From assembly GCA_020029625.1 (NCBI GenBank), contig JAIBJP010000007.1, forward strand, positions 1-27,473: DNA of 27,473 bases, written 5' to 3'. This document shows, in pieces, positions 1 through 7,785 of this stretch. The notes below the pieces were generated by a model that saw nothing but the letters and a program-made list of their open reading frames with translations, had not been told where the DNA came from and searched no databases. The stretch comes from Actinomycetota bacterium (GTDB lineage Bacteria; Actinomycetota; Thermoleophilia; Gaiellales; Gaiellaceae). The position numbers and the translations under genes are program-made. How positions within the stretch are numbered: position 1 is the first letter of the stretch; each line of letters starts with the position of its first letter.

Positions 1-41
1 ACATCGTCCTCCCCGGCGGGCCGGACCTCGATCTCAGCCAT
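1..41 (-). CDS. GNAT-type acetyltransferase, N-terminus only (cut by window edge)
   Basis: Only the first 13 complete codons are visible, reading MAEIEVRPAGEDD followed by the start of a Val codon. The pattern of a short beta strand, then R-P-A, then E-D-D is the usual opening of GCN5-related N-acetyltransferases, which transfer an acetyl group from acetyl-CoA to an amine. The ATG lies inside the 3' end of the sulfurtransferase gene, and the two reading frames share 8 bases (34-41), which points to translational coupling and one operon. The call rests on this short stretch alone; the rest of the gene is outside the window. Confidence 0.5.
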   Translation of the reverse strand, partial: MAEIEVRPAGEDD

Positions 42-765
42 GTTCGACGGGGAGGCCACGGGACGACCACTCGCTCCACGAGCCCGGATAGAGCTTCGCA
101 CTGACGCCTGCTCGCTCGAGCGCGAGGACGTCCACGCAAGCGGTGATCCCCGACCCGCAGTAGACGACGACCTCGTCCTCCGTTCCTGCGAGGTCATCCG
201 GCACCGAGACCTCGACGTAGGGCAGATTGCGCGCTCCCGGAATGTGGCCCGCCACGGGGTCGATCGGCTCGACGTCGCCACGATACCGCTCGGGAGCCCG
301 GGCGTCGAGGAGCACGAGCCTGCCGGCCGCGATTGAGGCCTCGAGCTCTTCTGCGGTCACCGTGTCGTCGTCGCGCGGCCGGGGAACGAACTTCGCCGCC
401 TCGATCCCCTCCTCCCCGCTCCGGAGCGGGCCGGCCCAGGCAGCGAGACCGCCGGCAAGGACGGCAGCGTCGTCGTGGCCGAAATGGCGCAGGAGCCACC
501 AGAGCCGCGCCGCGCCGCCCGTCATTCCCTGGTCGTAGGCGACGACGAACACGCCCGGGCCGATCCCCGCGGCGCCCGCGGCGCGCGCGAAGTCCGCGGC
601 CGGAGGCAGCGGATGCCGCCCGCCGTTCGCGCCCGCCGGGGGCGCGGAGAGTTGACGCTCCACGTCCAGGAACGAAGCTCCGGGGATGTGCCCTTCGAGG
701 TAGAGCTCACGCCCGCGCTCTAGGTGGCCGAGCTGCCACCGGCAATCGACGAACTGATACCGCAC
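34..765 (-). CDS. Sulfurtransferase with two rhodanese domains (thiosulfate/3-mercaptopyruvate type)
   Basis: A 243-residue cytoplasmic protein with two rhodanese folds, an inactive N-terminal one (about residues 4-112) and a catalytic C-terminal one (about 134-240). The active-site loop is C-G-S-G-I-T-A with the persulfide-forming Cys203. This is close to the CGSGVTA loop typical of 3-mercaptopyruvate sulfurtransferases (SseA type), so sulfur transfer from mercaptopyruvate or thiosulfate to a thiol or cyanide acceptor is expected. Both domains carry the GHIPGA structural motif. The start is fixed: a TAA lies in frame four codons upstream of the GTG at 763-765, so no longer protein is possible. 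It is somewhat shorter than the usual 270-280 residues because the N-terminus begins directly at the first strand. It lies 22 bp downstream of the sugar dehydrogenase gene and overlaps the next gene by 8 bp. The exact donor cannot be decided from sequence. Confidence 0.88.
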   Translation of the reverse strand: MRYQFVDCRWQLGHLERGRELYLEGHIPGASFLDVERQLSAPPAGANGGRHPLPPAADFARAAGAAGIGPGVFVVAYDQGMTGGAARLWWLLRHFGHDDAAVLAGGLAAWAGPLRSGEEGIEAAKFVPRPRDDDTVTAEELEASIAAGRLVLLDARAPERYRGDVEPIDPVAGHIPGARNLPYVEVSVPDDLAGTEDEVVVYCGSGITACVDVLALERAGVSAKLYPGSWSEWSSRGLPVEHG

Positions 766-787
766 CGCGGAAGCTTAGGACGGGCTC

Positions 788-1888
788 TTAAGACGGCGCG
801 AGGCGATACACGGAGCCGTTCAGGTCAGCCACGTAGATCTCGCCCGTCACTCCCTCTCCGAACGAGGAGATGCTGAGCGAGGAGTCCATCATCAGGAAGC
901 GATGAACCTTGCCGTCGGAGAGGCGCCGCGCCCTCCAGATGCGCCCGGAGCAGTAATCGCCGAAGACGTACCAGCCTCGAATGGCGAGGCGGTGGCCGCG
1001 ATAGACGTAGCCGCCGGTGATCGAGCAGCCGAGGCTATGGCTGTACGCGGTGAAAGGGCGGACGAGCGTCCCGGTCGAGTTGAGCCCGCTGCCGTCGCAG
1101 CCGCTCTGTGTAGCGCTGACCCGGCCCTCGAAGACGTCCCAGCCCCCGTTCCACGGACGCGCCGGGCTCAGTTGCGAGGCGCTGCGGAAATCGACCTCCT
1201 CCTGCGTGTCCTGTCCGACATCCCCGAGCCAGAAGTTGCCGTTGGCGCGGTCGAACGAGAAGCGCCAGGGATTCCGGACGCCGTACATGAAGATGCTGAT
1301 CGCCCCGGTCGAAGGATTGATCCGCAGGATCTTGCCCAGGCGCCTGGAGAGGTTCTGCGCAGCCTCGAACGGGTCGCACCCCCCACCCCCGTCGCCCGTC
1401 CCGACATACAGCTTTCCGTCGGGGCCGAAGGCCAGCTGGCCGCCATTGTGGTTGGCGTAGGTGCGGTGACCGACCAGCAGCATGCGATGACCCGTCGAGC
1501 GGACGATGCGCGTGCCCGCCGAGTTGGCGCGAAAGCGGGTGACGACGATGTCCCCGTTGTTGTTCGTGTAGTAGAAGTAGACGCGGCGATTCGTGTTCCA
1601 CCGGGGATCGAACGCCATAGAGAGGAGCCCGCGCTCGCCGCAACAGGAGACGCGTCCGGTGATGTCGGCGAACGTGACGCGTGAGCCCTGGTAGTAGCGG
1701 ATCACCCTTCCCGCCTGCTCGACGACGAAGATCGTGCCCCGCCTCGCGCTCCGAGGAGCGACCACGTAGGTCGGCGAGGAGAACGAGGCCACGAGAGCAA
1801 GGCGCGCAGCCGGCGCCTCCTGAGGAGCGGCGAGACTCAAAGCGCACGCAGCAGTGACGACCCCGGCGACCCCGATCACCTTGCGCAT
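788..1888 (-). CDS. Exported PQQ-dependent sugar (aldose/sorbosone-type) dehydrogenase
   Basis: A 366-residue secreted beta-propeller of the glucose/sorbosone dehydrogenase family. These enzymes oxidise aldoses outside the membrane using PQQ and pass electrons to an external acceptor. A signal peptide is evident: basic MRK, a hydrophobic stretch, then an Ala-rich cleavage region. Family signatures in order are the N-H-N-G-G loop with the catalytic-type His, the following Y-V-G-T-G-D-G-G strand, G-V-R-N-P-W-R-F, the G-D-V-G-Q motif, and a closing G-E-I-Y-V-A-D blade. I chose the ATG at 1888 because it starts the signal peptide directly and has a modest GAGTGAG upstream; a GTG at 1897 would add three residues. 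The MBL gene ends 15 bp before this start, so the genes are probably co-transcribed. No PQQ synthesis genes are visible here, so cofactor supply is unknown, and some family members may use other cofactors. Confidence 0.85.
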   Translation of the reverse strand: MRKVIGVAGVVTAACALSLAAPQEAPAARLALVASFSSPTYVVAPRSARRGTIFVVEQAGRVIRYYQGSRVTFADITGRVSCCGERGLLSMAFDPRWNTNRRVYFYYTNNNGDIVVTRFRANSAGTRIVRSTGHRMLLVGHRTYANHNGGQLAFGPDGKLYVGTGDGGGGCDPFEAAQNLSRRLGKILRINPSTGAISIFMYGVRNPWRFSFDRANGNFWLGDVGQDTQEEVDFRSASQLSPARPWNGGWDVFEGRVSATQSGCDGSGLNSTGTLVRPFTAYSHSLGCSITGGYVYRGHRLAIRGWYVFGDYCSGRIWRARRLSDGKVHRFLMMDSSLSISSFGEGVTGEIYVADLNGSVYRLAPS

Positions 1889-1903
1889 CGATCTCACTCT
1901 AGA

Positions 1904-2680
1904 TCACGCTTCGGAGACCCGCGTCACCCGTTTTTCCCAGTACCGCTTGAGGCCCGCGTAGGACTGCCAGAGGGGCCCGGCCTGCGTGTAAGAGCCCCAT
2001 TCGGGCGCGGCGCCGCCCTCGAGCTCGGCCTCCGCGGCGCGGACGAACTCCTCCTCGCTGGCGCCGTTCCGCACACGATCCGCCCAGGCGAGAAGACGTT
2101 CGCGCATCCGGGGAAGGTGCTCTTGCGGGTCCTCGACGACGCCGAAATGCGGGAGGCAGAGCCGGGCCGGGCGCCTGGCTGCGATCTCGTCCAGCGACCG
2201 TTCCCACGCTTCCAGGTCGATGTCCGGCGGCGGGGCCACCGGGACGATGAACGAGGAGGGCTCGATGCGGACGCCCGCCGCGTCTCCGGCATAGCAAGAG
2301 CCGTCGGAGCCCAGGAAGGACAGGTGGTGAGAGGCGTGCCCCGGAGTCGGCCACGCCTCGAGGTCGAGAACCCGGTCTCCGATGATCTCGACCGCGTCTT
2401 CCGGGACCGGCGCCAGCTCGCCCCAGAGACGGTCGAAGTCGTCCCCGTACAGCCGCCGGGCACTGCGCTCGAGCCGACTCGGATCGACGAGGTGCGGCGC
2501 GCCGATCTCGCTCACATAGACCCGCAGGCGAGGGTTCCGGCGCACGAGAATGCCGGCAGCGCCCGCATGGTCGAGGTGGATGTGCGTGAGCACGAGATGG
2601 CGCACGTCCTCGAGCGCCACGCCGTGGGCGGCGAGGCCCTCCTCGAGTGCGCCGAGACAGCTCGAAGGCCCGCAGTCCAC
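1904..2680 (-). CDS. MBL-fold metallo-hydrolase
   Basis: A metallo-beta-lactamase-fold hydrolase with a dinuclear metal site. From the GTG at 2680 the protein is 258 residues. It has H-I-H-L-D-H at residues 33-38, G-H-A-S-H-H with His115, A-G-D with bridging Asp133, and L-P-H with His178, so all expected zinc ligands are present. The substrate is unknown; the family includes thioesterases, glyoxalase II-like enzymes and lactonases. The start is problematic. The same frame continues upstream to about 2760 with residues resembling the normal N-terminal strands of this family (V-D-L-L-H-L-G-Q-P-R-V-I-A-S-Y-L-L), just before the L-V-D-C-G-P at which the GTG falls. No ATG, GTG or TTG exists in that extension; a CTG at 2735-2737 is the only weak candidate. 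The true protein is probably about 25 residues longer. It sits between the cupredoxin and sugar dehydrogenase genes in one transcript. Confidence 0.85.
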   Translation of the reverse strand: MDCGPSSCLGALEEGLAAHGVALEDVRHLVLTHIHLDHAGAAGILVRRNPRLRVYVSEIGAPHLVDPSRLERSARRLYGDDFDRLWGELAPVPEDAVEIIGDRVLDLEAWPTPGHASHHLSFLGSDGSCYAGDAAGVRIEPSSFIVPVAPPPDIDLEAWERSLDEIAARRPARLCLPHFGVVEDPQEHLPRMRERLLAWADRVRNGASEEEFVRAAEAELEGGAAPEWGSYTQAGPLWQSYAGLKRYWEKRVTRVSEA

Positions 2681-2765
2681 CAGCGCCGGCTCGTCGCCGG
2701 GCAGCAGGTAAGACGCAATGACCCGGGGCTGCCCCAGGTGGAGGAGGTCGACGCGCTCGAAGCCG

Positions 2766-3182
2766 CTACTTGACGACGAGCTTGCCCTCCATGCCCGCGG
2801 CGCGGTGTCCGTCGACCGAGCAGTAGAAGGTGTACTCCCCTGGCTGGAGATCGAGCGTGACGCTGGTGCTCGAGCCGGTGATCCTGTCCGTACCCTCGTC
2901 CTCGACTCCGGGCCCGTCGAGCTTGACGTCGTGGGGGAGCGAGGAGTCGTTCGTGAAGTCGATCGTCACGTTTCCGGCGGTGGCCTCGAGGGAGGTCTTG
3001 TCGAACTTGAGCGCGCCGCTTGGATCCGCCGCCAGCTGCAGAGTCTCGCCGCCTCCGCCACCTCCGCCGGCGGTAGTCGCGCCGCCGCCCGTAGTCGCCG
3101 CCTCATTTCCGCCGCCGCAAGCGGCGAGGCCGAGCACGGCGGCGGTGCATACGATCAGAAAAAGCAGTGCGCGTCGGGTCAT
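2766..3182 (-). CDS. Cupredoxin (plastocyanin-like) lipoprotein
   Basis: A 138-residue exported blue-copper protein. The N-terminus is a lipoprotein signal with the lipobox L-A-A-C, lipidated at Cys22, followed by a Gly/Thr-rich tether of about 25 residues. The cupredoxin domain spans about residues 47-138. The type 1 copper ligands are all visible: His84 in L-P-H-D-V, Cys121 in F-Y-C-S, His126 in D-G-H, and Met131 in A-G-M-E-G. It therefore probably carries electrons at the outer face of the membrane, although related small domains can also bind copper for storage. Its ATG overlaps the stop of the upstream membrane-protein gene in an ATGA arrangement, which indicates translational coupling. 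The sugar dehydrogenase two genes downstream is a possible electron donor; that pairing is inference. Confidence 0.88.
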   Translation of the reverse strand: MTRRALLFLIVCTAAVLGLAACGGGNEAATTGGGATTAGGGGGGGETLQLAADPSGALKFDKTSLEATAGNVTIDFTNDSSLPHDVKLDGPGVEDEGTDRITGSSTSVTLDLQPGEYTFYCSVDGHRAAGMEGKLVVK

Positions 3183-4111
3183 GAAGTCCCTCCTCGTTGG
3201 CGTGGGTCAACCCTACCTACGCGGAAAACGGCCAGGCAGATTAGGAGCGTCGCGCCCACCATCGCGGCCCACGCCCAGGAGGCGTCGGGCCGGATCAGGC
3301 TGGGAATCTTCACCGAGACCGTTCCGCGCTTCACGAGCTGTTCCGTCCAGAGGTCCTGGAGCGCGTTGGCGAGCCCGTAGACGAGCATGAGCGCCAGATA
3401 GGAGCTCAGCGCGACCGCTCGCCAGCGCGATGCCAGCTGGCGGGGGACGCGCGAGAGCACTAGCGCCGAGATCGCGAGCAGCACACCGTCCATGCCGTGA
3501 TGGCGGCCGAGATGGACTGCGTGCAGGGAGGGCTCCCCGCCCGTCGAGGGCACGACCTCCTTGGCGAGGAAGAATCGATCCAGCACCGGCACATCGCTGA
3601 CGTAGAAGCCGAGCTCGGCGAAGACCCAGGGGAGCCCGACCAAGAGGAGGGCGACGGCGCCGAGCGCGCGGACAAGATCTGCTCGGCCGAAAGGAGGTGG
3701 TTGGCCGACGCCCTCACGAACCAGCGCAACGAGCGTCAGCGCCAAGGCGAGCGCCACCCCGGCTCCCGCCAGCGCATTGACCGGGCGAGCGTCGAGGTCT
3801 GCCTGGTCGATCACCCCGGGGGCACCGATCGTGGCGCACAGCGCCGCGGCAACCGCAGCGGCAACAGCTGCGGGGCGCGTCGCCAGGCGAGCTGCCGCGA
3901 TCGTCGCGAGGGCGATCGCGACGATGGACACGGGGTAGCCGAGAAATACGAGCACGCGCGAAGCGCCGGCCTCGATCCCCGTTCCGCTCGTGTGGTAGAG
4001 CTCTTCGGGCGGCAAGCGCGAATAGGTCGCGAAGGCCGCGACCGCGACGGCCGCCAAGAGCGCCCAGACGATCAGAGTCTCCGTGAGCCCCGGCCGGCGC
4101 TGTTGCTCCAT
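3179..4111 (-). CDS. Multi-pass membrane protein with His cluster, function unknown
   Basis: I do not recognise a named family. The 310-residue protein has about eight hydrophobic helices (approximately 12-30, 52-73, 81-100, 112-131, 148-170, 206-222, 231-250 and 278-297). Between helices 5 and 6 lies a His-rich segment with His197, His200, His204 and His205 (H-x2-H-x3-H-H), followed by G-M-D-G. This could bind a metal or haem, but the spacing matches nothing I can name. It is the first gene of the minus-strand cluster and its stop codon overlaps the cupredoxin ATG, so the two products are probably made in fixed ratio. A membrane partner of the cupredoxin is the simplest guess. It starts with ATG and has no good ribosome-binding site. 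The 27-bp spacer to the divergent cyclase gene holds a perfect palindrome. Confidence 0.7.
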   Translation of the reverse strand: MEQQRRPGLTETLIVWALLAAVAVAAFATYSRLPPEELYHTSGTGIEAGASRVLVFLGYPVSIVAIALATIAAARLATRPAAVAAAVAAALCATIGAPGVIDQADLDARPVNALAGAGVALALALTLVALVREGVGQPPPFGRADLVRALGAVALLLVGLPWVFAELGFYVSDVPVLDRFFLAKEVVPSTGGEPSLHAVHLGRHHGMDGVLLAISALVLSRVPRQLASRWRAVALSSYLALMLVYGLANALQDLWTEQLVKRGTVSVKIPSLIRPDASWAWAAMVGATLLICLAVFRVGRVDPRQRGGTS

Positions 4112-4120
4112 TCCGGGCGA

Positions 4121-4133
4121 GCCTAGACTAGGC
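4121..4133. promoter_or_regulatory. Palindrome in a 27-bp divergent spacer; possible operator and -10 region
   Basis: GCCTAG-A-CTAGGC is a perfect 6+1+6 palindrome centred in the 27 bp between two divergent start codons (4111 minus, 4139 plus). The plus strand reads TAGACT at 4124-4129, a TAnnnT-type -10 element ending 10 bp before the cyclase ATG. The minus strand contains the equivalent TAGTCT. Because it overlaps both putative -10 elements, the palindrome could simply be a shared symmetrical promoter or a repressor site. No clear -35 hexamer is visible on either side. Confidence 0.4.
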
Positions 4134-4138
4134 CGACC

Positions 4139-7100
4139 ATGTCCGGCGAGGCCTGTCCCGCCTGCGGCGCCGAGAATTCCGTCGGAGCGCTCTTCTGCGG
4201 GCGCTGCGGCTCACGCGTTGGCCGCAAGTGCCCCCACTGCTCCGCGGTGGTGGCGCCCGACCTCGCTTTCTGCACGTCCTGCGGGGAGGCGCTCGAGGCC
4301 ACCGCCCCGGCGACGACCGAGGAACGAAAGACGGTCAGCGTCCTCTTTGCGGATCTCGTCGGCTTCACGGCCCGTGCGGAACGGCTCGATCCGGAAGAGG
4401 TACGCGGCGTGCTCGCTCCGTACCACGCCCGGGTGCGCGCCGAGCTCGAGCGTTTTGGGGGAACGGTCGAGAAATTCATCGGCGACGCCGTGGTTGCCCT
4501 CTTCGGCGCCCCAGTCGCACACGAGGACGACCCGGAGCGCGCCGTGCGCGCGGCTCTGGCCGTCCGGGAGGCGATCGGCGAGCTTGACGCTGCCGTGCGC
4601 ATCGGCGTCACGACGGGGGAGGCACTCGTGACCCGCGACGCGCGCGTTCTCGAGGGCGAGGGGATGGCGGCGGGAGACGTCCTGAACACCGCTGCCCGGC
4701 TTCAGGCGGCGGCGCCTGCGAACGGCATCCTCGTCGACGCGGCTACTCGACGCGCCACCGAGAGCGCGATCGAGTACAGCGAGGCCGATCTGGTCTTCGC
4801 CAAGGGGAAGGCGGAGCCTGTCTCCGTCTGGGAGGCAATCGCACCGCGGGCGAGGCTCGGCGTCGATATCGCCTTCCGCGGCGCCGCTGCGCTCGTCGGC
4901 CGCGAGCACGAGCTCGATGCCCTCCGCGACGCATTCGACCGATCCTGCCGCGAGCGAACCGCGCAACTCGTCTCGCTCGTCGGCACCCCCGGAATCGGAA
5001 AGAGCCGACTCGTGTACGAGCTCTGGGCGGCCCTGGATGCAGATCCCGCGGTGTATGCCTACTGGAGGCAGGGCCGCTCGCTCCCGTACGGCGACGGCGT
5101 CAGCTTCTGGGCCCTGGGCGAGATGGCGAAGAGTCACGCTGGGATCCTCGAGAGCGACGACGCCGAGGTCGCAGGAGAAAAGCTGCGCTCCGCCGTCAAA
5201 CAAGCAATCGACGACTCCGCGGAAGCACGCTGGATCGAAGGACACTTACGGCCGCTCGTCGGCCTGAGCGGCGAGGCCGGAACCGCGGAACGGGGCGCAG
5301 AGGCGTTCTCGGCCTGGCGCCGCTTCTTCGAAGGACTCACCGAGCAGTATCCGGTCGTCCTCGTTTTCGAGGATCTTCACTGGGCCGATGACGGTCTCCT
5401 CGACTTCGTGGACTACCTTCTCGAGTGGGCAACCGAGGTTCCGCTCCTGGTTGTGTGCACGACGCGGCCCGAGCTCCTCGAACGCAGGCCGGGCTGGGGC
5501 GGCGGCAAGCGCAACGCCGTGACGATCTCCCTGCCGCCGCTTTCCGACGAGGAGTCGACACGGCTGCTCGAGGACCTCGTGGGGAAGGCGGACCCGGCGC
5601 TCCTCGCGCGAGCGGGCGGCAATCCCCTGTACGCGGAGGAATACGCCCGCATGCTCGCCCAACGAGAAAACGGCGGGGAGCTCCCACTGCCCGACTCTGT
5701 ACAGGGGATCATCGCGGCACGCCTCGACACGCTCCCGCTCGAGGAGAAGGCGCTCGTACAAGACGCAGCCGTCCTCGGCAAGGTCTTCTGGGTCGGGGAG
5801 CTCGCGCAGACCGCGGGTCTCGATCGCGCCGCGGCGGCAGAGCGCCTGCAGACGCTCGAGCGCAAGGAGTTCATCCGTCGCGAACGCCGCTCGTCAGTAG
5901 CCGGAGAGACGGCCTACGTTTTTCGGCACGTACTCCTTCGAGATGTTGCCTACGCTCAGATCCCGCGCGCCCGACGAGCGGACAGGCACCGGCTTGCCGC
6001 CGAGTGGATCGAGTCCCTGGCAGCTGACCGCCGTGAAGACTTAGCGGACGTAATCGCACACCATTATGTGAGCGCGCTCGACCTCGCCCGCGCCGCCGGG
6101 CTGGAGACTACGGAGCTCGCCCAAAGCGCACGCCTCGCGCTCCACGAGGCCGGCGACCGCGCCGCGTCCCTCAACGCCTTCGCAGCGGCAAGGCGGTTCT
6201 ACGGTTCGGCGTTGGATCTCTGGCCGGAGGCCGATCCAGCGTATCCGCAACTTCTCTTTCGCTACGGGAGGGCGCGCTTCTTCTCGGAGGACGAGGGAGA
6301 AGACAGCTTGGCCCGTGCGGCCGAGGAGCTGCTGGATGCGGGGGATCGCGCCACCGCTTCCGAGGCCGAGACGCTCGTGGGCGAGTTGCGCTGGATCGAG
6401 GGGGATCGCGACCGCGCCTTCGAGCACTTCGAGGGTGCTGCAAAGCTCATGGCGGACGAGCCGCCGTCACGATCCAAGGCGTACGTCCTGGGGAACCTCT
6501 CTCGCTTCCTGATGACCGCCGACGAGGCGGAGCGATCGATCGCGATCGGCTTCGAGGCCTTCCAGATGGCGCAGGAGCTCGGGCTCGAAGACGTCGAGGC
6601 GCAGGTCCTCTCGACGATCGGTGTCGCCCGGGTGATGATCGGGGATCTCGGCGGACGCGTCGATCTCGAGCAAGCCATCGCGATTGCCGAGCAGATCAAC
6701 TCGCCAGAGGTGATCCGGGGCTACAACAATCTCGCGAGCACACATGCCGCGCTCGGCGACCTCCCGCGGGCGTTCGAGCTCTACGCGCTGGCTACGCGCG
6801 CGGCCGAGCGCTTCGGCCGAATCCGAGCGTTGCGCTGGCTCGAAGCCGAGAGGATGAACGAGCTCTACTGGCGCGGGGACTGGGACGAGGCGCTCGCTCT
6901 GGCCGATCAATTCATCGAGCAAGCCGAGGCCGGCTTGCCTCACCACCGGGAGGTCGATGCGCGTCTGACGCGGGGACGCATCCGCCTTGCTCGCGGCGAC
7001 GCGGCGGGAGCGCTCGAGGATTCGGCTCGGGCGCTGGCGTTCGCGCGGCGGGTCCGGGATCCGCAGACGCTCTTTCCGGCGCTCGCTTTCAACGGGCGCA

Positions 7101-7540
7101 TTCTCCTCGTGACGAACGACCCCGAAGGGGCGGCGGAGAGCGCGACAACGCTCCTCGGCACCTGGGCGGAGGCGGGAGTTACGTTTGCAGCGTTCTGGCT
7201 CGCCGATCTCGCGGTCGTGCTGGCCGACCTGGATCGCGGCCCGGATCTCGAGCGGGCCTGCGCCGCTTACGTGCGGATTCCGACACGGTGGCTGGACGCA
7301 GCGCTCGCCGTCGTGCACGGCAACGACCTCGAGGCGGCCGGCACGTACGCGGCGATCGGCTCGTTCCCGGACGAGGCGGAGGCGCGCCTACGCGCCGCGG
7401 AGGCGCTCACCCAAGGTAAGCGTCAAACGGAGGCGGAGGCCGAACTCGCGCCCGCGCTCGAGTTCTACCGCTCCGTGCAGGCTACGGCCTGGCTCCGCAG
7501 GGCCGAGAACCTGATCGCCGAGCACGCTAGGCCTAAGTGA
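4139..7540 (+). CDS. Zinc ribbon, class III nucleotide cyclase, AAA-type ATPase, TPR-like protein
   Basis: An 1133-residue multidomain signalling protein. Two zinc ribbons come first (Cys6/9/20/23 and Cys31/34/45/48). A class III cyclase domain spans about 62-235, with metal-binding Asp72 (F-A-D-L-V-G-F-T) and Asp116 (F-I-G-D). Lys112 and Asp180 are the residues normally associated with ATP selection, and Asn183 and Arg187 are in the N-T-A-A-R transition-state position. An adenylate cyclase is therefore predicted. A STAND/AAA-like ATPase follows, with Walker A G-T-P-G-I-G-K-S (282-289) and Walker B V-V-L-V-F-E-D with L-H-W-A-D-D (about 406-418). The remaining C-terminal half is helical and TPR-like, probably sensing or scaffolding. 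The ligand is unknown. The start is ATG with almost no leader. The 3' end overlaps the convergent small gene by 8 bp. Confidence 0.88.
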   Translation: MSGEACPACGAENSVGALFCGRCGSRVGRKCPHCSAVVAPDLAFCTSCGEALEATAPATTEERKTVSVLFADLVGFTARAERLDPEEVRGVLAPYHARVRAELERFGGTVEKFIGDAVVALFGAPVAHEDDPERAVRAALAVREAIGELDAAVRIGVTTGEALVTRDARVLEGEGMAAGDVLNTAARLQAAAPANGILVDAATRRATESAIEYSEADLVFAKGKAEPVSVWEAIAPRARLGVDIAFRGAAALVGREHELDALRDAFDRSCRERTAQLVSLVGTPGIGKSRLVYELWAALDADPAVYAYWRQGRSLPYGDGVSFWALGEMAKSHAGILESDDAEVAGEKLRSAVKQAIDDSAEARWIEGHLRPLVGLSGEAGTAERGAEAFSAWRRFFEGLTEQYPVVLVFEDLHWADDGLLDFVDYLLEWATEVPLLVVCTTRPELLERRPGWGGGKRNAVTISLPPLSDEESTRLLEDLVGKADPALLARAGGNPLYAEEYARMLAQRENGGELPLPDSVQGIIAARLDTLPLEEKALVQDAAVLGKVFWVGELAQTAGLDRAAAAERLQTLERKEFIRRERRSSVAGETAYVFRHVLLRDVAYAQIPRARRADRHRLAAEWIESLAADRREDLADVIAHHYVSALDLARAAGLETTELAQSARLALHEAGDRAASLNAFAAARRFYGSALDLWPEADPAYPQLLFRYGRARFFSEDEGEDSLARAAEELLDAGDRATASEAETLVGELRWIEGDRDRAFEHFEGAAKLMADEPPSRSKAYVLGNLSRFLMTADEAERSIAIGFEAFQMAQELGLEDVEAQVLSTIGVARVMIGDLGGRVDLEQAIAIAEQINSPEVIRGYNNLASTHAALGDLPRAFELYALATRAAERFGRIRALRWLEAERMNELYWRGDWDEALALADQFIEQAEAGLPHHREVDARLTRGRIRLARGDAAGALEDSARALAFARRVRDPQTLFPALAFNGRILLVTNDPEGAAESATTLLGTWAEAGVTFAAFWLADLAVVLADLDRGPDLERACAAYVRIPTRWLDAALAVVHGNDLEAAGTYAAIGSFPDEAEARLRAAEALTQGKRQTEAEAELAPALEFYRSVQATAWLRRAENLIAEHARPK

Positions 7541-7766
7541 CCCAACCGTCCTTTACGTACTCGTCTTTTAGGTTTCGGCGTTCACATGGATGAGGCCGCT
7601 GTGCTTCGTCTTCCTCTTCCGGGCCGGGAGTCTCGTAAAGCCCCCAGCATTTTTCTCCGTCGAAACCCACATATTTGAGATCCTCGCCGTACTTCTCTTG
7701 CAGCTGCCTGACAGCGTCCCCACAGTCCGGATTGCCCGGGTCCAAAGGCCTCCAATGATGCGGCAT
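7533..7766 (-). CDS. Small PHHWRP protein, copy 1 (unknown function)
   Basis: A 77-residue protein of no family I can name. It opens M-P-H-H-W-R-P-L-D-P-G-N-P and continues with a helix and a strand (D-L-K-Y-V-G-F-D-G-E-K-C-W-G-L-Y-E). It has three Cys (15, 40, 61) and an acidic segment E-E-E-D-E. The start is clear: the ATG at 7766 follows GAGGAGGT with a spacer of about 5 bp; an upstream in-frame start at 7823 would run into the neighbouring gene and lacks such a site. It is a diverged tandem paralogue of the gene at 7786-8022, sharing the opening motif and the order of the following helix and strand. The 19-bp gap suggests one transcript. Its last codons overlap the 3' end of the cyclase gene on the other strand. 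Confidence 0.75.
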   Translation of the reverse strand: MPHHWRPLDPGNPDCGDAVRQLQEKYGEDLKYVGFDGEKCWGLYETPGPEEEDEAQRPHPCERRNLKDEYVKDGWVT

Positions 7767-7785
7767 CGAAACCTCCTCTCGATCG

